Shown piece by piece: positions 32,522-40,998 of a stretch of 43,830 nt of DNA. How positions within the stretch are numbered: the stretch's first letter is position 1; each line of letters opens with the position of its first letter. Position numbers and translations under genes: made by a program. The notes beneath the pieces were generated by a model. The model was not told where the DNA came from, ran no database searches, and saw only the letters and a program-made list of their open reading frames with translations. This DNA comes from Streptomyces beijiangensis (GTDB lineage: Bacteria > Actinomycetota > Actinomycetes > Streptomycetales > Streptomycetaceae), in NCBI RefSeq assembly GCF_017315755.1, contig NZ_JAFLRJ010000252.1, positions 1 to 43,830 on the forward strand, read 5' to 3'.

Positions 32522-33151
32522 ATGGCCCGTACGGTACGCAGCCAGACCCAGCGCAAGTCGGAGACCAGAGCGCGGCTGATCGACGCCGCCGCCGATCTCT
32601 ACGCCCGCAAGGGGTTCCACGCCGTGTCGGCCGAGGCCGTCGCCGCCTCGGCCGGGCGCACCACCGGCGCCCTCTACAGCCATTTCGGCGGCAAGGAAGG
32701 GCTGCTCCTCGCCCTCCTGGAGGTGTGGAAGGAACGCACCGCCGACGATCTCACCGCCGAACTCGCCGGCAGCTCGGACCCCGCCGCGCACTTCGGCGCG
32801 ATGTGGGGCTCCATCACCCGCCCCATGGCCGACCGCGGGGACGCCTGGCTGCTTCTGGAGATGGAGCTCTGGCTGCACGGCGCACGCTCCCCGCTGGTCG
32901 GCACCCGGCTCGCCGAGCGGTACGCGGAGATCCGCACCCAGCTCGGTGAGGGCCTGGCCGACTGGGCGGCGACCACCGGACTCCCGCTGCCCCGGCCGCC
33001 CGCGGAGACGGGGGCACTGGTCCTCGGCGTACTCCTCGGATGTGCCCTGCAGCACCGCCTCGACCCGCACGGCGTACCCGACGTGCTGGTCGTCGGCGCC
33101 CTGCGCACGCTCCTCGGACTCGACGACCTTCCCCGAAAGGACCGGCCATGA
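32522..33151 (+). CDS. TetR-family transcriptional regulator
   Basis: The 209-residue protein has the TetR DNA-binding domain at its N-terminus: SETRARLIDAAADLYARKGF, then VSAEAVAASAGRTTGALYSH, FGGKEGLLLALL (residues about 10-60). The C-terminal effector domain is helical. ATG 32522 is preferred to GTG 32516 by ribosome-site spacing (GGGGG). The stop overlaps the P450 start (ATGA), so the two are co-translated and the regulator probably represses both, released by the P450 substrate. Confidence 0.92.
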   Translation: MARTVRSQTQRKSETRARLIDAAADLYARKGFHAVSAEAVAASAGRTTGALYSHFGGKEGLLLALLEVWKERTADDLTAELAGSSDPAAHFGAMWGSITRPMADRGDAWLLLEMELWLHGARSPLVGTRLAERYAEIRTQLGEGLADWAATTGLPLPRPPAETGALVLGVLLGCALQHRLDPHGVPDVLVVGALRTLLGLDDLPRKDRP

Positions 33152-34362
33152 GCGCTGCCGCCATCAACCTGCTCGAGGACACCTGGGCGCAGGGCATACC
33201 CCACGACCAGTTCGCCCGGCTGCGCCATGAGGACCCCGTCCACTGGCACGAGATCCCCGGCAGCCACGAGGGGTTCTTCGCCGTCACCCGCCACGACGAC
33301 ATCGTCGCCATCAGCCGTGAACCCGGACTGTGGTCCGTCGAGCTCGGCTCCTTCTTCATCCGCGACCAGACCCCCGAGGCCCTCGCCAGCCTGGGCCTCA
33401 CCCTCATCGGGATGGACCCGCCCAAGCACACCCGCTACCGGCGGCTCGTGGCCACCGCCTTCTCGCCGCGCATGATCCGCAAGCTCACCGAGGACATCGG
33501 ACGCAGGGCTGCTCTCCTGGCGGACACCGTGGCCGCCAAGGGCGGCGAGGTCGAGTTCGTCGAGGAGATCGCGGCCCGGCTGCCGTTGCAGGTCATCTGC
33601 GAGATGGTCGGCGTCCCGGCCGCCGACGAGGACCGGATCTTCGACTGGTCCAACCGTATGGTCGGCTTCCAGGACCCCGACTTCCGTACGAGCGAGGAGG
33701 ACGGGCAGAACGCGGCCGCCGAGATCTACGCGTACTGCGACGCACTCGCCGCCGACCGCCTCAAGGAGCCCAGGGACGACATCCTCAGCGCCCTCGTCCA
33801 CGCCGAACTGGACGGGGAACGGCTCTCGGGCCACGAGATCAACATGTTCTTCGTGACGCTCTGTGTCGCGGGGAACGAGACCACCCGCAATCTCCTCGCC
33901 CAGGCGTTGCTCACCCTTGTGCAGCACCCGGACGCCCGTGCGGAACTGGTCGCGGGGGTCGACGACGACGCGCTGTGGGCCACTGCCACGGAGGAGCTCC
34001 TGCGCTGGAACGGCTCGATCCACAACTTCCGGCGTACGGCCACCCGCGACACCGAGATCCGCGGTGTCCCCGTCAGGGCGGGCCAGAAGGCCGTCCTCTA
34101 CTACACCTCGGCCAATCGCGACGAGGACGTCTTCGCCGACCCCGGTGTGCTCGACATCCGGCGCACCCCCAACGAACATCTCACCTTCGGCGGCGGGGGA
34201 CCGCACTACTGTCTGGGCGCGGGACTCGCCCGCACCCAGATCACGGCGCTCACCCGGGAGTTGCTCCGCCGGCACGCCGGGGTGGAGCTCACCGGCGAAC
34301 CGCGCCGGATGCGCTCCGACTTCATCAACGGGATCAAGTACCTCCCGGTGCGCTTCTCCTGA
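33148..34362 (+). CDS. Cytochrome P450
   Basis: The 404-residue haem monooxygenase is soluble and cytosolic. It has the I-helix oxygen-binding motif VAGNETTRN near 240, the ExxR pair in EELLRWNGS, and the haem loop FGGGGPHYCLGAGLAR with the ligand C355. GMDPPKHTRYRRLVATAFSP near residue 90 is typical of bacterial class I P450s of the CYP107/125/142 types. It needs a ferredoxin and reductase, which are not nearby. ATG 33148 overlaps the TetR stop. The substrate is not evident. Confidence 0.95.
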   Translation: MSAAAINLLEDTWAQGIPHDQFARLRHEDPVHWHEIPGSHEGFFAVTRHDDIVAISREPGLWSVELGSFFIRDQTPEALASLGLTLIGMDPPKHTRYRRLVATAFSPRMIRKLTEDIGRRAALLADTVAAKGGEVEFVEEIAARLPLQVICEMVGVPAADEDRIFDWSNRMVGFQDPDFRTSEEDGQNAAAEIYAYCDALAADRLKEPRDDILSALVHAELDGERLSGHEINMFFVTLCVAGNETTRNLLAQALLTLVQHPDARAELVAGVDDDALWATATEELLRWNGSIHNFRRTATRDTEIRGVPVRAGQKAVLYYTSANRDEDVFADPGVLDIRRTPNEHLTFGGGGPHYCLGAGLARTQITALTRELLRRHAGVELTGEPRRMRSDFINGIKYLPVRFS

Positions 34363-34369
34363 CGGAGGG

Positions 34370-34385
34370 CCGGTTCCAAAACCGG
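34370..34385. terminator. Short hairpin between convergent P450 and hypothetical gene
   Basis: CCGGTT (34370-34375) pairs with AACCGG (34380-34385) around CCAA, in the 34-base gap. It is the only structure available to end either transcript and is weak. Confidence 0.4.
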
Positions 34386-34396
34386 GTCCAACGCCC

Positions 34397-35170
34397 TTAC
34401 AGGACCGCCCCGTTGTTGGACTTGAGCTGCTGGCGCCGGTGGTCGCGCTTGTTCTGGCGGCGCTCTCTGAGGGAGGTGCGCCGCTGCTCGGGCTCGCCCT
34501 CGCCCTCGCTGTCGTCGTCCTCGCTCACGTCCCCGCTCTCGGCGGACACGGCCGCACTCTCCTCGGCCTCTTCGTCGTGCCGGGGGAGCGATTCGTCGAG
34601 CAGCGACGCATCGGGGGCGTCGATCTCAGTGGTCCACTCCGCCTCCTCCTGCAGCCGGTCGTTGACCGAGGGGCGGATCACGACGCGCACCCGGTCGAGC
34701 GCGTCCGCGGGAACCCGGAAGGCATACGTCGCCTTCCGGGTCCTCCGGCGCGGGACCGTGGTGTGCAGACCCGTCAGGATGGACTGGTCCGCGTCGTGGG
34801 TGCGGTGCGCCCGTACGTCGTCGGCCCAGAGCTGCACCCTGGCCTCCACTTCCATGTGGACGGCGGCCCTGGCCTTCTTCATCGCCTGTACGCGCTCGGC
34901 GGACCGCTTCTCGACCAGCCGGGTGCGCGCCGCCTCGCTGAGGTCGCCGGAGGGCGCGGGGGCCCTGGGGTGCTCCCTGCGGTGGGCGCGCATGGCCTTC
35001 CCCGCGCGTGGCGCGGTATTGCGGGCGCAGACGGTGAAGCGGACGTAGGTGTCGCCGTCCTGGTGGTCGCGGTCCAGGTGGGTCGGGGCGAAGGGCTCAA
35101 GATCGTCGACGAGTACTTCGAGCCCTCCGTCGAAGGCGAGCCACTCGCCGACTTCGCAGGTCTGGGACAT
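34397..35170 (-). CDS. Hypothetical protein with charged disordered tail
   Basis: I do not recognise a named family for this 257-residue protein. The N-terminal part (EWLAFDGGLEVLVDDLEPFA to TYVRFTVCARN, 8-52) resembles a beta-sandwich of the DUF4352 kind. The middle (75-125) is basic and helical with many alanines and arginines. Residues 150-175 (TYAFRVPADALDRVRVVIRP) look like another beta segment. The last roughly 75 residues are first very acidic (EEAEESAAVSAESGDVSEDD) and then very basic (RRTSLRERRQNKRDHRRQQ), probably disordered. There is no signal peptide. ATG 35170 has AAAGG upstream. Coding composition is normal. Confidence 0.65.
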   Translation of the reverse strand: MSQTCEVGEWLAFDGGLEVLVDDLEPFAPTHLDRDHQDGDTYVRFTVCARNTAPRAGKAMRAHRREHPRAPAPSGDLSEAARTRLVEKRSAERVQAMKKARAAVHMEVEARVQLWADDVRAHRTHDADQSILTGLHTTVPRRRTRKATYAFRVPADALDRVRVVIRPSVNDRLQEEAEWTTEIDAPDASLLDESLPRHDEEAEESAAVSAESGDVSEDDDSEGEGEPEQRRTSLRERRQNKRDHRRQQLKSNNGAVL

Positions 35171-35270
35171 GCCACATGCCTTTCGGCTCGGTTCTCTCCG
35201 TGCGCTTTGCCTCCATTGTGCGCGTTTGTTCTGTATAAGGCCTGGTCGGGGGTGTGCGCCGGCTCGCCGC

Positions 35271-35843
35271 CTACGGCTTCCAGTCCGGGTTCCGCCCGCT
35301 GAGCCCGATCACCCGGTCGAGCAGCGGGGCCCCCTCCGGCACCTCGATGACCGGCCCGAAGATCTCCCCGCGCCGCTCGGGGCCGGCGCCGAGCATGGCC
35401 TCCGCGATCTTCAGGCATGCGGTGTCCGGCTCGTACGGCTGTCCGGTGGCCCTGGCCAGGTCCCAGCCGTGCACGACCAGCTCGTCGACGGCGACCTGGG
35501 CCGCGGCCACCGCGGGGAAGGTGATGCCCCCGGCCTGGGTGTCGCCCTCCCAGGCGGCCGGGGAGCGCCAGGCCACGACGAGCTCGTCGAGCTGCCGGGG
35601 CAGCGTCGTGCGCCAGTCGCCGTCGAGCGTGGGGAGGGCCGAGCCCGGGTTGGTGCCGGTGAGCGGCCCGAAGTCCTTGTCGGCGGCGTTGCGGAAGGCC
35701 GCGGTCAGGCCGACGAGGTGGCCGAGGATCTCGCGTACCGCATAGTCGGGACAGGGGGTCGGGTCGTCGAGCTGGTCGTCCCGTACGGCGTCGAGGAGCT
35801 GTGCCACGGGCCGGGCGGCGGGTTCGAAATCGTAGATGTCCAT
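35271..35843 (-). CDS. TIGR03086 / maleylpyruvate-isomerase-like DinB-fold protein
   Basis: The 190-residue protein belongs to the actinobacterial mycothiol-dependent enzyme-like DinB group. Signs are DQLDDPTPCPDYAVREILGHLVGL (metal histidine in GHL), then VAVDELVVHGWDLARATGQP with the remaining histidine, and FGPVIEVPEGAPLLDRVIGLSGRNP at the end, which is the TIGR03086 signature. ATG 35843 is taken because relatives start MDIYDF-like; the frame also has an ATG at 35876 with no better ribosome site. The reaction is unknown. Confidence 0.85.
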   Translation of the reverse strand: MDIYDFEPAARPVAQLLDAVRDDQLDDPTPCPDYAVREILGHLVGLTAAFRNAADKDFGPLTGTNPGSALPTLDGDWRTTLPRQLDELVVAWRSPAAWEGDTQAGGITFPAVAAAQVAVDELVVHGWDLARATGQPYEPDTACLKIAEAMLGAGPERRGEIFGPVIEVPEGAPLLDRVIGLSGRNPDWKP

Positions 35844-35887
35844 ATGCTGCAGACCGTACGCACGCCCGGAACTCATCGCCCGGCGCG

Positions 35888-36385
35888 CTACATCTCTGGC
35901 CAGTCGACCCTGAAGTACACCACTCGCTCGTCCTCGCCGGTCCGCTCCATGCCGACGGCGGCCATCACGCGCTGCGAGGCGATGTTGTCGAGATCGGCGT
36001 CACCGATCACCGATCTGATCCCGAGATCGCGTGCGAGCTGCAGCAGCCCGCGCAGCGCTTCGGAGGCGTACCCCTTGCCGCGGACGTCGGGGATCAGTGC
36101 GTACCCGATGGGGACGGTGCCGTCCTCGTCCGGCGGCCGGTTGAAGCCGAGGCCGCCGATGACGAGCCCGTCGCTGCGGCGCCGTATCTCGTAATTGCCG
36201 AACGGCTGCGGATCACCGGTGCTCGCGCAGTGCTCGAGGAAGTGTGCGGCCCCCTCGACATCACCCGGCGCGGGATATCCCGGAGCCCACAGGTCACCGT
36301 CGGCGGGTTCGGCCAGCACGACGCGCTCGGCCTCGGCGATGCTCATCGGGTGGAGCACCAGCCGCTCTGTCACAAGATCGTCCAT
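35888..36385 (-). CDS. GNAT-family acetyltransferase (RimJ/RimL type)
   Basis: The 165-residue protein starts LVTERLVLHPMS, the usual opening of RimJ/RimL-type N-acetyltransferases. It has NYEIRRRSDGLVIGGLGF, the acetyl-CoA loop in IPDVRGKGYASEALRGLL, and DADNIASQRV-like DLDNIASQRVMAAVGM. ATG 36385 begins the family sequence; the ribosome site is weak. It lies 44 bases before the TIGR03086 gene and may be cotranscribed with it. Confidence 0.9.
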   Translation of the reverse strand: MDDLVTERLVLHPMSIAEAERVVLAEPADGDLWAPGYPAPGDVEGAAHFLEHCASTGDPQPFGNYEIRRRSDGLVIGGLGFNRPPDEDGTVPIGYALIPDVRGKGYASEALRGLLQLARDLGIRSVIGDADLDNIASQRVMAAVGMERTGEDERVVYFRVDWPEM

Positions 36386-36444
36386 GACAGGCAGACGTAT
36401 CACGCAGCAGGGGCCGGGCGCACGGGAATTGGCCGATCGGGCGC

Positions 36445-37032
36445 TCAGTAGGCGCTGTTGACGTTGTCGATCGATCCGTAGACGTGGTACGCGTAGTTGG
36501 ACGCGGCCGTGATGTTGGCGACCGGGTCGAGGAGGTCGTCCGCGGTTCCGGCGACGTGGTACGTGTCGAACGTCGGCTGGATGACCTGGAGCAGGCCCTT
36601 CGAAGGCGTGCCGTTCTGGGCGTTGATGTCCCAGTCGTTCACGACGTTCGGGTTGCCCGAGGACTCGCGCATCACGTTCTTGTAGATGCCCTCGTACGTG
36701 CCGGGGATGCCCTTCGCGGCCATGATGTCCAGCGACTCGTTGATCCAGCCGTTGAGGTCGTTCGAGTACGTCTTGGTCGCCGACGCGGTCTTCGCGGTCG
36801 ATGCGGTCTTCGCAGTCGTTGCTGTCGTCTTCGCTGTCGTCTTCGCGGTGGTCGACGTGGTGGTCTTCGCGGCAGTCGTCGTGCTCGCAGCCGTCACCGC
36901 GGTCGACGGGGAGACGGACGAGGCGGCGAAAGCAACCGAGGAGGAGCCGCCCACCAGCAGGACTGCGGCGCAGACCGCGGTGAGCGTGGTGCGGGACCCC
37001 TGGACGGGATGGCGGAGGGCGTGACGGGACAC
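36445..37032 (-). CDS. Secreted lytic transglycosylase (SLT domain)
   Basis: The 195-residue protein has a leader (TLTAVCAAVLLVGGSSSVAFA, 16-36). A low-complexity linker of threonine, alanine and lysine (47-88) follows, then a small SLT domain. The catalytic glutamate is E123 in KNVMRESSGNPNVVNDWD, followed by GTPSKGLLQVIQPTFDTYHV, the transglycosylase signature. It should cleave peptidoglycan at the cell surface. The GTG start at 37032 is supported by the leader; the ribosome site is weak. The linker codons form an imperfect DNA repeat. Confidence 0.9.
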   Translation of the reverse strand: MSRHALRHPVQGSRTTLTAVCAAVLLVGGSSSVAFAASSVSPSTAVTAASTTTAAKTTTSTTAKTTAKTTATTAKTASTAKTASATKTYSNDLNGWINESLDIMAAKGIPGTYEGIYKNVMRESSGNPNVVNDWDINAQNGTPSKGLLQVIQPTFDTYHVAGTADDLLDPVANITAASNYAYHVYGSIDNVNSAY

Positions 37033-37355
37033 AGAGAGGCCTAGCTTCGGGGACGGGGAGCGCCGCCGGAGCCCTCACAGGGCAGGGCGACCGCTTCACC
37101 ATGGAGGAGGCCACCCAATCGGTGCAAAGAGGGCATCTACTACCTGATGCCGTACCGAGGGGTTAATCGTCCAATCTGCAACAAACGGGAATTCGCGCAG
37201 GCTGGGCCGATGCACTGGGGGCCGGGAGGGTGCCGACCCGGGTACTAGGACTGTTCGTACAGGACTGAGGTCCCGTGGCGTATCGCACAGCCACGGGACC
37301 TCAGGTACAGCTCGCTCTCATGAAGCGTTGAGAGAGTTCACAGACTCCAGCCTGG
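37033..37355. other. Gene-free leader of the transglycosylase gene plus aceB terminator
   Basis: About 230 bases lie between the transglycosylase start and the terminator at 37265-37304. I see no coding frame with a ribosome site. A c-di-AMP (ydaO) riboswitch is often found before such genes in actinomycetes, but I could not find its conserved blocks here. Confidence 0.45.
37265..37304 (-). terminator. Malate synthase terminator, perfect 15-base stem
   Basis: CTGAGGTCCCGTGGC (37265-37279) and its exact inverted copy (37290-37304) enclose a 10-base loop, about 50 bases past the aceB stop. Confidence 0.8.
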
Positions 37356-39026
37356 TCAGCCGATCAGCTGCTCGTACGCCGGCAGGGTCAGGAAGTCCGC
37401 GTAGTCCGCGTCCAGCGAGACCGTCAGCAGCAGATCGTGTGCCTGCTGCCACTTGCCCGCCGCGAAGGCCTCCTCGCCGACCTCCTCGCGGATCGCTGCC
37501 AGCTCCTCGGCGGCGATCGTGCGGGCGAGATCGGCCGTCGCCGTCACACCGTTCTCGAAGACGACCCCGGCGTTGATCCACTGCCAGATCTGCGAGCGCG
37601 AGATCTCGGCGGTGGCCGCGTCCTCCATGAGGTTGAAGATGGCGACGGCGCCCAGGCCGCGCAGCCAGGCCTCGATATAGCGGGTGCCGACCTGGACGGC
37701 GTTGCGCAGTCCGTCGTACGTCGGCTTCGCGTCCAGCGAGTCGATCGCGATCAGGTCGCCGGGGGCCACCGAGACGTCCTCGCGCAGCCGGTCCTTCTGG
37801 TTCGGCTTCTCGCCGAGCACCGCGTCGAAGGAGGCCATGGCGATCGGCACCAGGTCGGGGTGGGCCACCCAGGAGCCGTCGAAGCCGTCGCCCGCCTCGC
37901 GGTCCTTGTCGGCCTTGACCTTCTCGAAGGCGACCTTGTTGACCTCGGCGTCGCGCCGCGAGGGGATGAAGGCCGCCATGCCGCCGATCGCGTGCGCGCC
38001 GCGCTTGTGGCAGGTGCGCACCAGGAGCTCGGTGTACGCCCGCATGAAGGGGGCGGTCATCGTGACCAGGTTGCGGTCCGGCAGGACGAACTTGGCTCCG
38101 CCGTCACGGAAGTTCTTGACGATGGAGAAGAGGTAGTCCCAGCGGCCCGCGTTGAGGCCGGAGGCGTGGTCGCGCAGCTCGTAGAGGATCTCCTCCATCT
38201 CGTACGCCGCCGTGATCGTCTCGATCAGGACGGTCGCGCGGACGGTGCCCTGCGGGATGCCGACGTAGTCCTGCGCGAAGACGAAGACGTCGTTCCAGAG
38301 GCGGGCCTCCAGGTAGGACTCCGTCTTCGGGAGGTAGAAGTACGGGCCCTTGCCGAGCTCGATGAGGCGCTTGGCGTTGTGGAAGAAGTAGAGGCCGAAG
38401 TCGACCAGCGCACCCGGAACGGGAGAGCCGCTCCGCTTCGCTCCGCCTCGGCTCTCTTCAAGTTCTCCGGATGCCGAGCCGAACTGCAGGTGGCGCTCCT
38501 CCAGGTGCCAGCCGCGCGGCCGCATGACGACGGTCGCGAGCTCGGCGGCGTCCTTGAGGGCGTAGGTCTTGCCCGACCTGTCGTCGGTGAAGTCGATCCG
38601 GCGCGCGTAGGCGTCGGTGAGATTGAGCTGGCCGAGGACGACATTCTCCCACGTGGGAGCCGAGGCGTCCTCGAAGTCGGCGAGCCAGACCTTGGCGCCC
38701 GAGTTCAGGGCGTTGATGGTCATCTTGCGGTCGGTCGGACCGGTGATCTCCACCCGGCGGTCGTTCAGCGCGGCCGGGGCCGGTGCGACCTTCCAGGAGT
38801 CGTCCGCGCGGATCGCCGCCGTCTCGGGCAGGAAGTCCAGCGAGGAGGTACGGGCGATCTCGGCACGCCGCTCCCCGCGACGGGCGAGGAGCTCGTTGCG
38901 GCGCGGCGTGAAGTTCCGGTGCAGCTCGGCCACGAAGGCGAGGGCCGCGTCGGTCAGGACCTCGTCCTGCCGGGGCAGGGGCTCGGCATCGACGATGGCC
39001 AGCGGGGACGGCGCTGGTGCGGACAT
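37356..39026 (-). CDS. aceB: Malate synthase A
   Basis: The 556-residue cytosolic enzyme condenses glyoxylate and acetyl-CoA to malate. The signature [20 protein letters not shown] is clear, with the catalytic arginine region [14 protein letters not shown] and the metal-site [12 protein letters not shown]. The start at 39026 has AAGGAG about 9 bases upstream. Between ERHL and PVPGALVDF the protein has a roughly 18-22 residue extra stretch (about 180-202, ending GGAKRSGS) that I do not remember in relatives and that is encoded by a palindromic DNA element (38423-38456), still in frame. The gene is monocistronic. Its promoter carries both purine-regulon operator types. Confidence 0.95.
   Translation of the reverse strand: MSAPAPSPLAIVDAEPLPRQDEVLTDAALAFVAELHRNFTPRRNELLARRGERRAEIARTSSLDFLPETAAIRADDSWKVAPAPAALNDRRVEITGPTDRKMTINALNSGAKVWLADFEDASAPTWENVVLGQLNLTDAYARRIDFTDDRSGKTYALKDAAELATVVMRPRGWHLEERHLQFGSASGELEESRGGAKRSGSPVPGALVDFGLYFFHNAKRLIELGKGPYFYLPKTESYLEARLWNDVFVFAQDYVGIPQGTVRATVLIETITAAYEMEEILYELRDHASGLNAGRWDYLFSIVKNFRDGGAKFVLPDRNLVTMTAPFMRAYTELLVRTCHKRGAHAIGGMAAFIPSRRDAEVNKVAFEKVKADKDREAGDGFDGSWVAHPDLVPIAMASFDAVLGEKPNQKDRLREDVSVAPGDLIAIDSLDAKPTYDGLRNAVQVGTRYIEAWLRGLGAVAIFNLMEDAATAEISRSQIWQWINAGVVFENGVTATADLARTIAAEELAAIREEVGEEAFAAGKWQQAHDLLLTVSLDADYADFLTLPAYEQLIG
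38423..38456 (-). repeat. Palindromic insertion inside aceB
   Basis: GAGAGCCG (38423-38430) and CGGCTCTC (38449-38456) are exact inverted copies around CTCCGCTTCGCTCCGCCT. The surrounding extra codons, to about 38490, make an in-frame addition to malate synthase. The CTTCG core and flanking CTCTC sequences resemble the element in the TMEM175 gene. Confidence 0.55.
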
Positions 39027-39154
39027 GAGCTGTCACTCCTTACAGCGGCGGTGCCCTGGGCGGCCGCCGGGCGTTCACTCATGGCACGGGGTGCCATGGG
39101 AGCCGAGATGCGACTGCGGGCGCCGTCTGGGGGTCGGGCGCTTCTGACGTGTGG

Positions 39155-39194
39155 ATACTAGTTTCCTCATGGTGGAACTTCAACGGTCTGTTGA
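39155..39194 (-). promoter_or_regulatory. aceB promoter with interlocked dual operators
   Basis: Reading leftward, TTGAAG (39183-39178), a 17-base spacer and TAGTAT (39160-39155) form a good promoter. The spacer is filled by TTCCACCATGAGGAA (39177-39163), a TTCC-N7-GGAA site as at gcl and hyi but with 4-base arms. The -35 box lies within TCAACAGACCGTTGA (39194-39180), the TCAAC-N5-GTTGA repeat found at catalase and the urate operon. Either regulator could block RNA polymerase. Confidence 0.72.
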
Positions 39195-39243
39195 CGTCGA
39201 GAATCTCCGAGTCGACAGAAGTTGTCGCTGAGTGCCACACCGG

Positions 39244-39858
39244 TCACTCCAAGTGGATCAAGTCCTCGATGGTGTCGATGTCGTAGTCCTCGGCCACATC
39301 CGCACACTCGACGAGTGTGATCGCCCCACTGTGCGCCTTCAGATAGGCGCGTGCCCCGCGATCGCCCACCGCACTCGCCGCGATCTCCTCCCACCGGTCC
39401 GCGCCGAAGAGGACGGGGTGCCCCCGCTTCCCGTCGTACGAAGCTGCCGCAAGGCTCGTCGGCGAGCGGTACGCCCCGAGCACACGGGCCACCGCCCGGG
39501 ACCCGATCCCCGGCTGGTCCACCAGAGAGACGAGCGCCGCAGCCGCGCCCGACGAGGCCAGCGAACCGAGCCCGGCCCGCAGGGACGACCCCATCCCCTC
39601 CTCCCACTCCGGGTTCTCCACCAGGACGCACCCCGGCAGTCGGGCCCGCTCCCGTACCTCCGCGGCAGCCGCGCCGAGCACCACGTGCACCAGCTCGCAC
39701 CCGCCGTCGCGCAGCACCCCCACCGCGTGCTCGACCAGTGGCCGGCCGCGGTGTTCGAGCAACGCCTTCGGGCGCCCGCCGAGCCGCCGCCCGCCGCCCG
39801 CGGCGAGCAGCAGCCCGGCGACCCTTCCCTCTGTTCCCTCTGTCTCCAAACGCACCAT
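39244..39858 (-). CDS. MocA-like molybdenum cofactor cytidylyltransferase
   Basis: The 204-residue protein is a MobA/MocA-type nucleotidyltransferase. GLLLAAGGGRRLGGRPKALL (15-34) is the nucleotide-binding loop, followed by VEHAVGVLRDGGCELVHVVLG, ENPEWEEGMGSSLRAGL, and VSLVDQPGIGSRAVARVL, matching the CTP transferases that make the molybdopterin cytosine dinucleotide used by xanthine dehydrogenase. The ATG at 39858 starts the recognisable sequence; its ribosome site is weak and the frame is open to 40017. Its place beside the purine genes fits cofactor supply for xanthine oxidation. The xanthine dehydrogenase subunits are not in the window. Confidence 0.82.
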   Translation of the reverse strand: MVRLETEGTEGRVAGLLLAAGGGRRLGGRPKALLEHRGRPLVEHAVGVLRDGGCELVHVVLGAAAAEVRERARLPGCVLVENPEWEEGMGSSLRAGLGSLASSGAAAALVSLVDQPGIGSRAVARVLGAYRSPTSLAAASYDGKRGHPVLFGADRWEEIAASAVGDRGARAYLKAHSGAITLVECADVAEDYDIDTIEDLIHLE

Positions 39859-40040
39859 GGGAACTGGATACCTCACGGACACCGGTCCTTCGGCCTCAAT
39901 TCCGTCGACGGAGTGGCGGAGAACTCGCAAAGTGGCGTTAACTTGCCCGCGGCCCCCCGGTGTCTGACCCGCTCCGGCAAGGGATCCGTACTTCAGCGCG
40001 ACCAGCGATACCGGCACGAAGGCGTGCGAGGGGGAGAATT

Positions 40041-40358
40041 TTGTTGCAGAACGTGGGGCAGAGGCCTGTGACCGGCAACGACGAGGACCCGAGGGTGGCG
40101 GAGCTTCGCTTCGCCGTCTCCCGGCTTCGCCGTGAACTCGCCGCGCACCCGGCGGAGTTCGCCGACCGGGCGATCGCCGAGGACGAACTGGCGGCCCTGG
40201 CCGCCATGGGACTCAGCGGCGTACCGGAGATTCCGCGGCTGCGCCGCTCGCTGCTGCTGATCGCGGGGGCGATCGGCTCGGTCAGCGCCTTGGCGGTCTC
40301 GCTCAATGCCGTACGCAACGCGGTGGACCTCTTCGGGAACCCGCCGCAGCAGCGCTGA
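40041..40358 (+). CDS. DUF5955-family protein
   Basis: The roughly 105-residue protein matches the small actinobacterial DUF5955 pattern: QNVGQRPVTGNDEDPRVAEL, then LRRELAAHPAEFADRAIAED, VPEIPRLRRSLLLIAGAIGS and a closing AVDLFG. One C-terminal hydrophobic segment (about 80-97) may touch the membrane. The start is probably TTG 40041 or 40044, because AGGGGGAG ends at 40036; the frame is open from 39960 but the upstream part lacks coding character. The function is unknown. Confidence 0.75.
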   Translation: MLQNVGQRPVTGNDEDPRVAELRFAVSRLRRELAAHPAEFADRAIAEDELAALAAMGLSGVPEIPRLRRSLLLIAGAIGSVSALAVSLNAVRNAVDLFGNPPQQR

Positions 40359-40371
40359 CCCCCGGACACCC

Positions 40372-40998
40372 TCAGCGCCTGATGAGCCGCCGTGCCGTGG
40401 CCGCGGCCACCGCCGAGGTCCGTGAGTCGACGCCCAGCTTGGCGTAGATGTGCACCAGATGGGACTTCACCGTCGCCTGGCTGAGGAAGAGCTCCTTGCT
40501 GATCCGCTGGTTGGAAAGACCTTCCCCGACCAGCTGCAGCACCTCAAGCTCGCGCCGGGTCAACGACTCGGCGGGGGTGCGCATCCTGTCCATCAGCCGG
40601 TGCGCGACCGCGGGCGCGAGCGCCGACTGGCCCGCGGCGGCCGTACGGACAGCAGCCGCCAGCTCCTCCGGCGGGGCGTCCTTCAGCAGATACCCGCCGG
40701 CCCCCGCCTCGACCGCGGCGAGGATGTCGGCATCGGTGTCGTACGTCGTCAGAATGAGCACCCGCGGCGCCCCCGCGACGGCGGTGATCGCGGCCGTGGC
40801 CTCCGCGCCGTGCATCCCCGCCCCGAACTGCAGGTCCATCAGCACCACATCGGCGATCCCGGTCGCGGCCAGCTCCACCGCCCGCTCGGCCGTCGCCGCC
40901 TCCGCGACGATCTCGAAACCCGGCTCGGTCTCCAGGACGGCGCGCAGCCCGGCCCGTACCACCGGGTGATCGTCGGCGAGCAGCAGGCGGATCGTCAT
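40372..40998 (-). CDS. NarL/LuxR-family response regulator
   Basis: The 208-residue protein has a receiver domain (RLLLADDHPVVRAGLRAVLE, phosphoacceptor D55 in VVLMDLQFG, threonine in ILTTYDTDADIL, lysine in LLKDAPPEEL). A C-terminal LuxR helix-turn-helix follows (LTRRELEVLQLVGEGLSNQR, SQATVKSHLVHIYAKLGVDS). ATG 40998 overlaps the histidine kinase stop (ATGA). It likely controls the divergent ABC exporter. Confidence 0.95.
   Translation of the reverse strand: MTIRLLLADDHPVVRAGLRAVLETEPGFEIVAEAATAERAVELAATGIADVVLMDLQFGAGMHGAEATAAITAVAGAPRVLILTTYDTDADILAAVEAGAGGYLLKDAPPEELAAAVRTAAAGQSALAPAVAHRLMDRMRTPAESLTRRELEVLQLVGEGLSNQRISKELFLSQATVKSHLVHIYAKLGVDSRTSAVAAATARRLIRR

Noticed and set aside
37033..37264. 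Possible c-di-AMP (ydaO) riboswitch before the transglycosylase gene
   Set aside because: The gene type and leader length fit, but I could not find the conserved ydaO blocks such as GGGGAACCC or the CAGCTAACCTCG-like 3' end in the leader.
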